Assembly: GCA_964036275.1 (NCBI GenBank)
Contig: OZ038433.1
Span: forward strand, 3,222,013 to 3,286,012
Source of the DNA: Litoditis marina
Taxonomy: Eukaryota; Nematoda; Chromadorea; Rhabditida; Rhabditidae
Direction of reading: 5' to 3'
Length of the DNA: 64,000 nucleotides
This document shows positions 1 through 11,100 of this stretch, in pieces (position 1 is the first letter of the stretch; every line of letters begins with the position of its first letter). Below the pieces are notes generated by a model, which was given only the letters and a program-made list of their open reading frames with translations, did not search any database and was not told the origin of the DNA. Position numbers and translations under genes: made by a program.

Positions 1-286
1 AGAGTGTAGGTTGTAGAGCGTACTGTAACTATATGGGATCAGTTCACGCAACTTCTCATGAGAATCTCACGAACATCTTCTGTGAAACACACTTTCTCAT
101 GAGCAGCTAGTGGTATAGTTCCAATGCGCATAAAGTTCCAATGAAAATATGAAAAGGTTGACGAAGATGTAGAAAATATTCAGCTTTGTTGTTACTCACA
201 TACAACAAACTAAGACGAACTTCCCCTATTTTCCAATCGGAAATTCATTGTTCTCTCGTTGCGACTTGTAATTCATGTTGTTGCAG

Positions 287-754
287 GCCAGTCCGCGCCC
301 GGTTCCCCGTGGGTTAACTATCCCTGCCTCACCGGCCCTGCCCCAGACACCTCCTCCGGGGACAGCCAACAACAAAAGGTGAGAACGAAGAAGTCTTGAA
401 CTACTCGCAACAATCATACACATTAAAAGTGAAAGTATGTATACTAGGAGAATTACACTGTGCAGAAAACCTTAATGTTTGAAATGCAACCAAAAATTGT
501 TCTACACTTCTACAGAGCCAAGAAGTCTATCTATCCAAGCAAAAGTATGTTTGCATTTGAAAAGCAACCAGATGTTGTTAACAAAAATATAGTTGGTTGT
601 ATATGGTTGTACACAATTGAAAGATACGGTTCTTTCCAGCTACAAAGCCCGGAAGGGATATTCTGTGTTCCCTGCCAACCCAATGCTGAACAAATCGTTG
701 CCGCGGAGGCCGAAACGGACTTCGCTCCCCACCAGAACCGCCGAGGCCGACTGA
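287..754 (+). CDS. 3' end of a proline-rich protein (last two exons)
   Basis: Two exons are visible: 287-378 (acceptor TTGCAG, donor GTGAGA) and 640-754 (acceptor TTTCCAG), joined at phase 2. The joined reading is open for about 68 residues and stops at TGA 752-754. The first exon is rich in Pro (SPRPVPRG, PQTPPPG); the second is basic (KARKGY, LPRRPKRTS). The rest of the gene lies left of the window. I do not recognise the protein. The low-complexity, basic tail could belong to many regulatory or cytoskeletal proteins. Codon use is GC-rich compared with the flanking introns, which supports it being coding. Confidence 0.6.
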
Positions 755-2113
755 ACTTCTCTCGAATCTCCAACTGGCATCTAATTCTTGAATAGTTTTG
801 ATCATTAATATGAGTTGAGTTGTGTATAGATTTCTAGTGTTTCGGACATTATTTTGCTTTTCAGTGGAAATAACCAGAAGCAACTTTGTTTTTCCAAACA
901 AAGCATGATTACACTTTGAGCATCTGCCATTAAGTTTATTCTCATAGAGCATTAGCACATAGTCCAAGTCCAACTGCAGCCTTGCTCGAAAACTTGTTGG
1001 CAACATCCCAGATCATACCAAATATCCTTTTTCTTCACATGATTCATGCATAATAGTACTGATTTTTTATCCAGAACTTCCCTGACCGTATATGATCTCA
1101 TTTTTTTCGCTCGCCTCATTTTCCTTGTGGCATAGCCTATTTTTATGTTCACGGGTATCACTAATTCAAATTGCTAAGAAAGATATTTTCAACAAACAAT
1201 AAATCATTTCGCATATGATGTTTCAAAGCAGTTTTCGCCTCATTTGCCTTCATGTGAGTTTCACATTCTCATGCACACTCTTCGATAGTCTCAGGTGAAA
1301 TTTGGCGGCGTGCTGATAAAATACGATATAGTATTTTCAGGAAAACTTAGGTTTTTCAGAACAGATGACGTTCTGTGTGAAGATTGATAGACTTCTTACA
1401 GAAACTCATATTGTGTGAATTCTAGCGTCACGGAAAAGAGGTTGCAAAAAAGAGAAACGCCGTATGCGAGAGTGGTAAGGTACCGGGAGGTTGGTCGTAT
1501 CTCGTTAACCATGTGTGTGGTATTGTGAAAATGGTTGCACCTCTTGTGGTCGAGAAAAAAATGAGAAGCTTGGGGTTCACAAATGTGTAACTCATGAATT
1601 CCAGAGTGTGCTGTTTTGGTCTGATCAAACTACAACTCTTTTTCGATCTATACCGCTTTCTATACGGGATACCGCTACTAAAATAAACAATTCACAAACT
1701 ATTACTCATAGTCACGTAGCAGTCTGAAACGTGTTTTTTCAACATGAGATTTTCTCCCGTGAACATCTTTTTATTCTACGATTCTTTTCGAATTGAGCAT
1801 AGCACGATTTGAACGTAATCCTGTGCTAAACCACATGTAGTGGCTTATTCCTTTGTAGACTCTTTGTAAATGCACTGTTTCTGATTGAAAATGCTTGCAT
1901 GTGCCCATAGTAGAAAACAGAAAGATTTGGGTCGTCATAATCTCATTCGTCGTCAGAAAATGAATAACAAGAGAGAATAGAAGAAGTTCGCTGCTTCACC
2001 TTCTTTGTTTCAGATGAGACATATCTTTTGTTGTGAACCTATAAGGAAAAGTACTGTAAGAATGCGCTTAGACCAGGTAGAAGGAAGATGGGTGAAGGTT
2101 TGAGGGCATTTAT

Positions 2114-2334
2114 CCCGGTATTTCGCTAACCCTATCAGGTAACCATCAATTGGGTTACCTGGTTAACCCTTTTGTTAACCCTAAGTAATCCAAAATTTCC
2201 CCCAAACTACATTGTAAAAAAGGGTTACAAAGCGGTTAACAAAGGGTTAACCGCTTTGTAACCCTTTTTTACAATGTAGTTTTTTAAAGGGTTAATGGTT
2301 AATGGTTAACTGAGAGGGTTAACGAAATACCGGG
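2114..2334. mobile_element. Palindromic MITE, GGTTAACC-rich
   Basis: The ends are inverted copies of each other (CCCGGTATTTCG at the left, CGAAATACCGGG at the right). Inside, 2206-2240 and 2246-2280 are a perfect 35-base inverted repeat separated by only 5 bases, so the transcript or single strand would fold into a near-perfect hairpin. No coding capacity. Related GGTTAACC-rich sequence occurs at 16270-16414 and 55777-56020. Confidence 0.75.
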
Positions 2335-2565
2335 TTCCTTGTGGAATTGGCCAGGTTCGAGTCCCTTCAGAGGTAAAAGTTTTGTAAATATTTATTTTCA
2401 CACCATTTTCAATCATACTTTAGAGGCGGTATTATGAACACCCCGGCCTTTTATCCCAACCTGCGTCGCATCAAACATATGCTATTTCCTCATTTTCCTC
2501 TCATTTCTCGCTGGGATGCAAGTGTCGAGCTACATGGTGCAAAACAAGATACGAAAAAAACAGCA

Positions 2566-2666
2566 GAAAATACAACTTAAGTGCCTTGTAAAAAAGAGAG
2601 AATAGAAAAACAACTTAAGTGTTCTAAGATGAGAATAGAAAATACAACTTAAGTGTTCTAAGATAC
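2566..2666. repeat. Imperfect short direct repeat (AACTTAAGTG)
   Basis: The motif ACAACTTAAGTG, followed by TTCTAAGAT in two of the copies, occurs three times within about 100 bases, separated by GA-rich spacers (AGAGAGAATAG, GAGAATAG). This is a small local duplication with no evident function. Confidence 0.5.
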
Positions 2667-4142
2667 GTACTCAGCACTACTATTACGATTTGGTTTTTTT
2701 ACGGAAGCCTTCTCTATAACATTTTCGGTTTCACGTATAGAAGTGAAATCCCGCCTTTCAATGTTTTAATCCGGTCGCACAATCAGGAAGTGTTCTCCAG
2801 ATGAGAGGAATTTCAAGTGTTTCTGCTTCCGTCATAATATAGATATTTTTGCAAAAAAATCTCTGAGAAATGTTATTTTAGTTGGAAGCCGTCTGTGGTA
2901 AAGATACTGAAAAGGAAGAAGATGCAAAACAGACACAATAACGTATTAGCCCCGAAACACATCTATGGTTTCACACTCATTGCAACTTCGAGATGAAAAC
3001 GACATTTGTGCACAATGGTATTTTCAACAGTTTTCAAGAGTACAAATTTCTTTTGACGGATGATTCCTGCTATCTGGCGTATACTTGAACAGGCACGACG
3101 ATTCCTCTAACTGATGAGAAGTTCACGTGACCATTATATGTATGCGGAGCTCTTGAACATCCTATGAGATGTTCATGACATGTCCATGAGATCCTCAGGA
3201 AAAGTTGCACATGAAGAGGCTCCTGGGAGCCACGTTTCACCATAGACACGGACAAAGGAAGCTATCTGTGATGGTCTCTTTCCGAACCAAGCCTCTACAG
3301 CGTATGTTACACTGTTCCGCTGGATTCGCCGTTTAGCCCGGTTGCCTTGCGGTCGGAAATCGTGAATTTGGGCGTGCATAGTGATCAAACTACAACTCAA
3401 ACTGTGTCACTCCATTAGAATTATAAGAAATGTTTGCGAAATTCGGTTATAATATCAGGAGTATGTAGCTTTTTGTTGAATTGCTATGCTGTCAGGAGCA
3501 GAGCGCAGTAGTAATCTCCAGATAACTCCTCAGTTAATCTCACAAGCTACCTCGTCAGCAAAGTTCGGGAGATGTGTCGTATATTGTACATTAATTATAG
3601 TGTATTTTTAAAACAGCACGAAGTCGCGGGATACCGGGAAATACTTTGTATGAAATATCTGGCAGATTTTGCAAAGATAACTGTAGTGCCAGCATCATTA
3701 TATGGAAGGTATGCTCAGTTATAGAAACGTGAACAAACCCAAGATCCTGGCCAGAGCGTGCTCCAATCGTAAAACAACATTGCGGTCGTTTTGTGGCCAC
3801 CAACAGTTTTTTTGCTGTCTCGCACATCAATTAGCGAAAACTGTGTTTCAGTTGGAAGGGACAGTCCCTTCGAGTCGGAAAGAATCGAGGCACAACTTCT
3901 CGACGTTTTTGTACCTGCTCCTTCAATTAGTCCAGTTTTCTCTTCTCGTGTGATTTCAGAATAGCCCACTTTACCGTACTTTCGTCGACAAACAGAGTGT
4001 CACGAGTGCAAACCAGTTACGTAGGTGACACAGTTGTATGTCTTCTCTTGTATCTGCTAATGTCATTCGGAATGAGTCCTTTTGTGAAGCGCCTTCCCCA
4101 CACCTCATATAATCCCCATGAAAAGGTATTAGGAGCTCGTTG

Positions 4143-4205
4143 ATTGGCCTAAACAGGCTCCGCCCCTTCGAGGGTATAAAGGCGGGAGGAGACGAAACAG
4201 ATACA
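4143..4205 (+). promoter_or_regulatory. Core promoter of the DM-domain gene
   Basis: A reverse CCAAT box (ATTGG, 4143-4147), a GC box (TCCGCCCC, 4159-4166) and a TATA box (TATAAA, 4175-4180) line up in the textbook order. The expected start of transcription is about 4205, giving a 5' leader of about 25 bases before the ATG at 4230. This is the only gene in the window with such a promoter directly in front of its start codon. Confidence 0.7.
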
Positions 4206-4229
4206 ATTATCTCCCATCCGATCAACACA

Positions 4230-7200
4230 ATGGAAACCGTGCGATTCAACAACGAAGAGTTCATCTCAAAGAAGAAGCCAAGTGAGTTATCGAAGCAGTT
4301 TGGGTACACTATTCTAGTTGGGTAGTGGTAGCGAACACTTCAGGTAGCGCAATCCAATACCTCAACGACTACGTTGAAACATTCAGGAACAATTTTGAGA
4401 AGGTAGCTGTAACATTCTCTATGATCACTCTTACTAAGTTTGGTTTGAACAAGGGGGCAGTTATCACTTTGCTACGGTGCCAATAGGTTACACCCAGAGA
4501 CGGTTCCAGCCATTTTGAGTATCGAGTTCACAGATAACAAAACCTCAGTCTGGTAGTTTAGCGAAAAGCATGAAGTTCTGTGTGAAAAACCTACTCTTTG
4601 TGAATTTTTGAAAAATAGGTATAACATTGAATTCGATACCGGGGATAGATCGATCCGTAAAATTTGCTCTTTCAAACATAGGAAACACCCGAAGAACTTT
4701 CTGGAGAGTCTCATCTTTCAAATCGAATGTATTTGAAGATTAAACGAACTTCAAGTTTGTTTAATCCCGACTAAGAAAGAAACTTGTTTGTACTGAGTTT
4801 GTGCCCGAGCTCTCTTTTTCGGCTTAGGTGTCATAATCCCTAAATCCCAGAAACCATAAAAGACGAGAAGCCTTTGCTTCTATTGCTCATATTGGATTAT
4901 CTTCGAATTTTGAGAAAGAAATTTACAAACAAATGGAAAAGAACTAACATGTCAGGCCGAAATTGTGATTTTGATCAAGAACGCAAGTATTGGTTTCAAC
5001 GAAATTGCCTCAACCCGCTATTCTTCTTCACAATTCCCACTTTTCGATCTCGAACAAAACTTTTCTTGTCGCGTTCTGCTCCTACGCACAAATGCAAAAA
5101 CCCGCGGAACATTCTATTACCAGTCATTCTGAGAAAATCCCGCATTATTGTGTTTGAGAAGTAATCTTCGCGGCGCTCGCGCGCGAAAAAAATATACTCT
5201 GATGGCGACGTCTCGGCGCGACGCATCATAATGCGAATCTGTGCCAATTCTGCCTAAGCCGGCCTTAAGGCTCTTCGTTCCGTGGCATATCTGTTTTGCC
5301 GATCCGATAATCTCATGTCTTGTCATTATCCCTTGAGCCGAGCGAAAAATCAACAATTAATGTCTAAAGATAGAGCGCGGATTTGGACACTCTGCTTACG
5401 TAGAAGGATCGATACTCATGTGCGGGCACGAGCGAAAAACTTCTGAAGGTCCCCAGATATCGTCTTCACGATGTACTGTAACATAGCCGTAGCCTACGTG
5501 TGATGGGGATACTGTATCCAGGGTTATTATGTGCTAGTTCTCAGTAACCAGATTAGAGCAGCCGAGCGCTATAGCATCTTTGCAAGTGTATAGTGTACCA
5601 ACGCTTACAACCGATTCCGACCTATTCTCTCTTTTTTACAAGAAAATAGAGAGCCGATAAAATAACCTCCTTGCTTGGGTCCGTTTGACGTTTGACGAAT
5701 AACGTTTGAGAATTGAAAAATACCACCGTGATTCGCTCATAAGTGATATTCGGCGGTTCTCAAAATAGTTTGTAGTGATCACTCTTTTGTTGCAAAGGTT
5801 GCTTGTCTAATGTCTACAGCACAGGTTAATGGTTTGATCTCAGCTTAGAGAACATGATGTGATGCTTTCACCTAAATACCTAGGATAAGGTCACGAACCA
5901 CTTTGGTCAAATTGCATTGCAACCTGAATTGCATAGATCGCAGAAAGGTTCTGTCGCTCATCTCAATGTGGCCTGGTTGTCCTAAGAAACTGAAATCTGG
6001 ATGATTTGATAGGATGACTCATAGGACACAAGATGAGATTCACTCCAAAAGAGGTTTATTCTCTCTTTATCCTATGGAGATGACTCAGGGATTTGTCGAA
6101 GCAGACGATTTTTCTACATCAGTTTTTCAGTGAAGAGACTGACGTGTCGAAAATGTGAGGGACACGGCTTCATTTCGGTTCTCAAGGGACACGCGTCGGC
6201 CTGTCCTTTCAACGAGTGTCGCTGTGATACGGTAAGTGAAAGGAGGGAGAGAGGGAGGGACGGGGGAGAGATAGATAAATAGAAAGAGATGGGAAGAGCA
6301 AGAGAAGAGAAACAGAGAGAGAAAAGACAAATATATCATATGTCTCCATTGCAGTGTTCATCTGTGATGAGCATGCGTGCGAACGCGTTGATTCGTCGTT
6401 TCCGCCACCGTCAGCCCGGCCAGAATGCGGCCGTTTTGCGGACAATCCGCTCAAAGAACGGAAACATGCGGCTCAGAATCGTCCCGAAGGCGGAGGGAAC
6501 CGAAGGTTGGTCACAATGCTACTGTAACTATAGCCTCTTGAACATACGTCGCACAATGAGAAAAGCTAGAACCGCCCCAATTTCATCGTTTTATACGTAG
6601 TAAGTAGTTTGATACCGTAATTCTCAAAGGCGCTATGAACGGAATTGACCGTACAACCAGTACAACTCGGTTGCTACTAAGTTACTGAAAGCTACTAGCA
6701 GATAACATCATCCTTTTTCCACATCTTGCTTTTGCAGACGCCACCGGAACTACCATCACGTACTCCGAGGACGCGGCCCGTCTCGGCTCCAGCGCCACTT
6801 CGGGCAGTTCGTCGCCCTCGCTGCCGGCCCTGTCGCCCACACTTAGCCAGGACTCCGCCGCCGTCTCGCCCATTCCCTCGAACGAGGCCATGCTGCTCGA
6901 GTACTTCCAGCAGCTCATTCAGACGAAACTGCTCACCGAACTGCTGCAGCAGCAACAGTCAAACATCACTCCCATGGTAGGTTTCACACAGAAATCAAAC
7001 TGACTGAATGAAAGTTGTACTGTTAGTCAAATGCACAGTCACGGGAAACATGTTAAACACATCATAACTCAGAAACGTGCATTGACAAAGTGCACAATTC
7101 CTCATTAGAATGCCAACTTTACGTGACTATTCAGTTCCCGTTGCAGGAATATAGTCAATTACTGCAGGAAAACCAAGTTTCGATACTGGTCGTTCGCGAC

Positions 7201-7348
7201 AAATATGTCGTAGTGAGGACTGGGGAATCGTTGGCAAAACTGAATGATAATACCGTAACCTCAACTCTATATTTTCCAGGCGGAACCCATCTCTCCCCTG
7301 CTGCTGCAAACCCTGTTCATGCCGCAGTTCTCGACACTATTCCGTTGA
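4230..7348 (+). CDS. DM-domain (doublesex/mab-3 class) transcription factor
   Basis: Five exons: 4230-4281, 6131-6231, 6355-6505, 6738-6976 and 7280-7348. Phases agree at every join and give 203 residues. The start [11 protein letters not shown] lies just downstream of a TATA promoter. Residues about 18-66 are a DM zinc module: TCRKCEGHG, then [18 protein letters not shown] and [17 protein letters not shown], with the CxxC, H, C, CxC and final C spacing of the family. DM proteins bind the DNA minor groove as dimers and control sexual differentiation and some neuronal fates. A Ser/Pro-rich linker (about 117-150) and a Leu/Gln-rich helix ([20 protein letters not shown]) follow, and the protein ends FSTLFR. 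The 1.85-kb first intron is long for the gene. Which DM paralogue it is cannot be told from this sequence alone. Confidence 0.85.
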
Positions 7349-8162
7349 AGACAGCGTCTCCTTAAATGTTCTCACAGAAAAAAGAACAACTACCGTATCC
7401 CCAATGGGGATCACACCATTTCTGCGTCGAAAACTCTCGATCAAAACCGACGCACATTTCATATATATTTTTATTTAGAGACGCCCTCGCGTCGTTTAGC
7501 CTTATATATATTTATTTGTTGTACAGTTTTTTTTTTATTTTCATAGTTCTTAGACATAGAGAGTACAATACATGCTGGTATGATAACATTTCGGATTTAC
7601 ACAAACATTGCTATCATTATTCCAACATATTTTACAGATTCTACGGAACAACTAACAGCCTTATTACAATTCAAAAATATTCTTATCAAATTACTGATTA
7701 TATATTTGTATTACTCTACATGTATTGATTATCGCATTTTTTGAATATATTATATTTGTACAGTTTTTTGGCTGATAAAAGATTTATGAATACTAACTCT
7801 TGAGCACCATGGCAGAAAATAAGATCTCTATACACGTGAAAAATTAAAATTATACAAACAAATGTCAAAACTATTTGAAAAGAAAAGTTGAATAGAAGAA
7901 TATATGGCAAATTTGGCAAAGGTAAAACTAATTAGAATCTGAAAAGCAAACAACTATACAATCACTACACTACTAATAAGCGAACTCACATCGATGAATA
8001 GAGCGAAAACACACGATTTATATAAAACTATTTACTACATTTTTACATTATTACAAAGCAGAGCTTTCCATAGTTATCATAGTGAAACTCACTAACTGAC
8101 TAATTTGCATTAAAATATATACATAAAAAACTAAAACCAAAACAAAATCCCTGAAAGACAAT
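7349..8162. other. Convergent 3' intergenic region
   Basis: About 810 bases of very AT-rich sequence between the stop of the DM gene (+) and the stop of the PHKB gene (-). It must contain both 3' UTRs. TTTATT at about 7470 and 7511 would read as AATAAA for the minus-strand gene; ATTAAA near 7843 and 8111 are candidates for the plus-strand gene. No coding exon is seen. Confidence 0.55.
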
Positions 8163-8174
8163 CTACTGCAGCTT
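8163..8174 (-). other. PHKB: CaaX-like C terminus of PHKB (CKLQ)
   Basis: The last four codons before the TAG stop encode C-K-L-Q. Mammalian alpha and beta subunits of phosphorylase kinase are known to be farnesylated at C-terminal CaaX boxes. Here the Cys, an aliphatic residue at the third position and Gln at the last position are retained, although the second position is Lys. Prenylation is therefore plausible but inferred. Confidence 0.6.
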
Positions 8175-11100
8175 GCAATCATCCTCATGTCCCCTCGCCT
8201 CTCCCGTGTACTGTTTCTCGCGTCCAAATATGTTGATCACTTGCGAAAAGTGTCGCCCCGAGAGTACGAACTCGACAATAGCCTGGAAATGAGCATATTA
8301 CTTTACATATGGAAAATGCCCGGACCCTCGTTGAGATTTGATCTAAGTTCACGCCCTATCATCACGCATTTCGACCGAAAGCAAAGGGATCACACTACAA
8401 ACACAGCGATAAAGTGACATACACCCCATAGGCCTGATAGGGGAAAAACGAGGCCTATGACTATACTACCAACAATGTTTCGCGCAGGACTTCAAAAACT
8501 GAACCGACTTGTGCATGCAGCATACATCACGTTCTGATGCGCCAAATACCAAGCACACTTTCCCCCCAGGAACAGCTTATTTGCTCACGTGCGAGACCCA
8601 TCGTCTTTAATATAATCCATGATACCTGTCTTTTTATTATGAGCGTCAGCCAAGCTACCAATTTTTCTGCATCGCCTACGACAATTGGTAGCAGTAATCT
8701 CGAAAAAATACCACATTTTGCATTATCTCTTCACGTCACAACACTGCAACGTGCCATGTTATAGTGGTTACATAAAACTCTCGAACTTGTGAACTAATCA
8801 CCTCTGCAAGCAACAAGACAGAACACAAATGCAGCAGCTATTCAAAAGACTTAATCCCACCCGAATGAACAAAGAATTGAGTACTGCATGCAAAAAAAAA
8901 GCGAGGGGAGCGGGGCATTTGATAGAAAGAACCCTTTCAGCACCGTAGCAAAGTCTCAAAAAAAGTCTCCTCTGAGCTGAACTATCTGGTTATCATCTGA
9001 CTAAGATTGTGCTAACATACAAAAGGTTTAAACTTCGAAAGTTGATATATATGTCGCAAAGGTCCGCGATCAGGCCAAGCTCACCACTTTCATTACTTTG
9101 CTACGGTAGCTGGAGAAGTGAAAGCTACAGTACACAGCGAATCTCACCTTCGTCAGATAGGTGGCGGTAGACGTTTTTAGAGCCAGATTTTCGAGTCTGT
9201 AGAACGAGGAGAGATCCGTCCTGTCAATCAACTTCTGTTCGTCGGCGAATATGTTGAAGGCCTTTCTGATCAACTGAAAAAAAAACATTTGATTCAGAAT
9301 GAACTCGAAAATCTTCGTTAGAGTAGGCAGTAAATTACTATTTCATTCAACGAAATCATTGTATTCATGAAATGTTGCGACCGAAATCTGTTTTTTTTAC
9401 TTCCAGGAACTCTATCTGCTCAACTTATAATGTCATCATTTTCTATTTTTGCAACGAAAAGTTGACCGAGTGATGTGCAAATTGAGCTGCGACTAAGCTG
9501 CTATCAAACAATCCAAATTCATTGCAGACAGACATCACTCTGATCTTTGAGGATGAACTTGGCTGAGTCCAGAAAAAGTTTCTACAAAAACTTCTCATCC
9601 TTTCTGTGTTCACTGAATTGTCGAACTCAGTCCACCAAGAAAGGTTGTTTTCCAAGAACCGAGTTTGACACGACTTTCAGTTTTTTGTCATTTGTCGTTT
9701 TATTTCAATTCGGAAGCTATGTGAACCAAAACTAACAGCATCACAGTCCACTGGCTGGGTGCCAAAACTGATCTCCGGATTCCTTTCCACAATTGTCGCA
9801 ATGATACAAAGGAGCTGGAAATACAAAATGTCTGATAGAGTTCCTGCGAACATTCATGTTCTCCTAAAAATCGATGAAAATCAACCGGGATAACAGCAAA
9901 GTTCACGCTTCAATTTCATTTAGTTTGCACACCGAGTTCGTCCAAGTATTGGTACGCCTAATGTACCAATCAGCTACCGTAAGAGGATTATCCATGACTT
10001 CATAATAATCTTCCCGGGGTGAAGCAGCAAAAAACGACATTTGCTTCCATTCATCAAAAATACAGCAATAGGCTCGCTACGATGTAGTATGAAGAGTACG
10101 ACCTTACGAACATCGTCACTCCCATACCCTAGAGTACCGAGAAACTAATACTAGGAACAGAAGTTGTTGTTCACACATCACACGTAATGCGAGGAACAAT
10201 GCTCATGAATTCCTCGTCGAGTACGATGGAAAAAAAGTTGAATGGTGAAGAAAAACCATACACCGCCAAGGCCTCCCATAAAGGGGGGAGTCGCGAACAA
10301 ATTCTCATGAAAAGTAGGGGTTGCGAACTGTCAACTAACGATTTTCATACACAATCAGCTATAATCGTACGGAAATCAGTTAAATATCGCCGTTTTGGGG
10401 GGTCGCGACACGAGAAAACACGGAGGGGTCGCGAGAATTTTGAAGGATTGAGAGGCCCTTGGCGGTGTATGAGAAAAACACATTTTAAGAGAGGATCAAA
10501 CCATAGTTGTAGTTTGATCTTGAAACACATCGGAATTTAGAAATGTTCATCAAAAACGCGCAGGAATCAAACTAAATCAGATTGGAACAAACTACCGTCT
10601 ACCCGAGACTCTTAAAACGAACTCTATATCATACTCATGCATTCTCTTCTGCTGACCCCAACTTATACTCTGTTTCCCCAATCGATGTCCTTCCACAGTA
10701 ATTCGTCAAATATTCAGGAGACCTTTTCTAATGAACAATTCATTATTTTGGTTTTAAACTTTCAGGGTCTGTAGTAGTACTAAACCTGGAAGAAACTCAA
10801 AAATGCCAACATACAAAACTTTGACCTGGAGGTTTGAGCATACTACTGTAGAGGTTTATAAGTGGGTGGAACAGACTATACCTCGACGAGCAGCTGTCGA
10901 TATTCCGGGTGGTCGATTCTACTCAACATCGTCTCGATTCGATGCGAGAAAGTCAGTTCGAACTGAGTCATGTCGCTCATCGTTGGCTGCTGGAAACAGT
11001 ACACAAATTATCAAACGTAAAGAAGAATAAAATAGAATAGAATGTCTACTCGCGATTGAACACGTCTCACAATAGTACATATTCCTAATTCGAATTCGAG

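Larger units (their letters stand above)
755..4140. other. Intergenic region with repeats
   Basis: No convincing exon is seen between the stop of the proline-rich gene and the promoter of the DM gene. The stretch is AT-rich. It contains a palindromic MITE at 2114-2334 and an imperfect direct repeat near 2566-2666 in which AACTTAAGTG recurs three times. A possible AATAAA polyadenylation signal for the upstream gene lies near 1199. Short open frames here have no splice support. Confidence 0.5.

Noticed and set aside
2345..2375. GGTTCGAGTCCC resembling a tRNA box B
   Set aside because: No box A or acceptor stem is found at the right distance, and a MITE lies directly upstream.
8187..8417. Plus-strand open frame of 76 residues
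   Set aside because: It is the antisense shadow of the last PHKB exon (8282-8163).
10187..10540. Plus-strand open frame of 117 residues
   Set aside because: It spans a MITE present again at 44201-44416, where the frame differs; no gene support.
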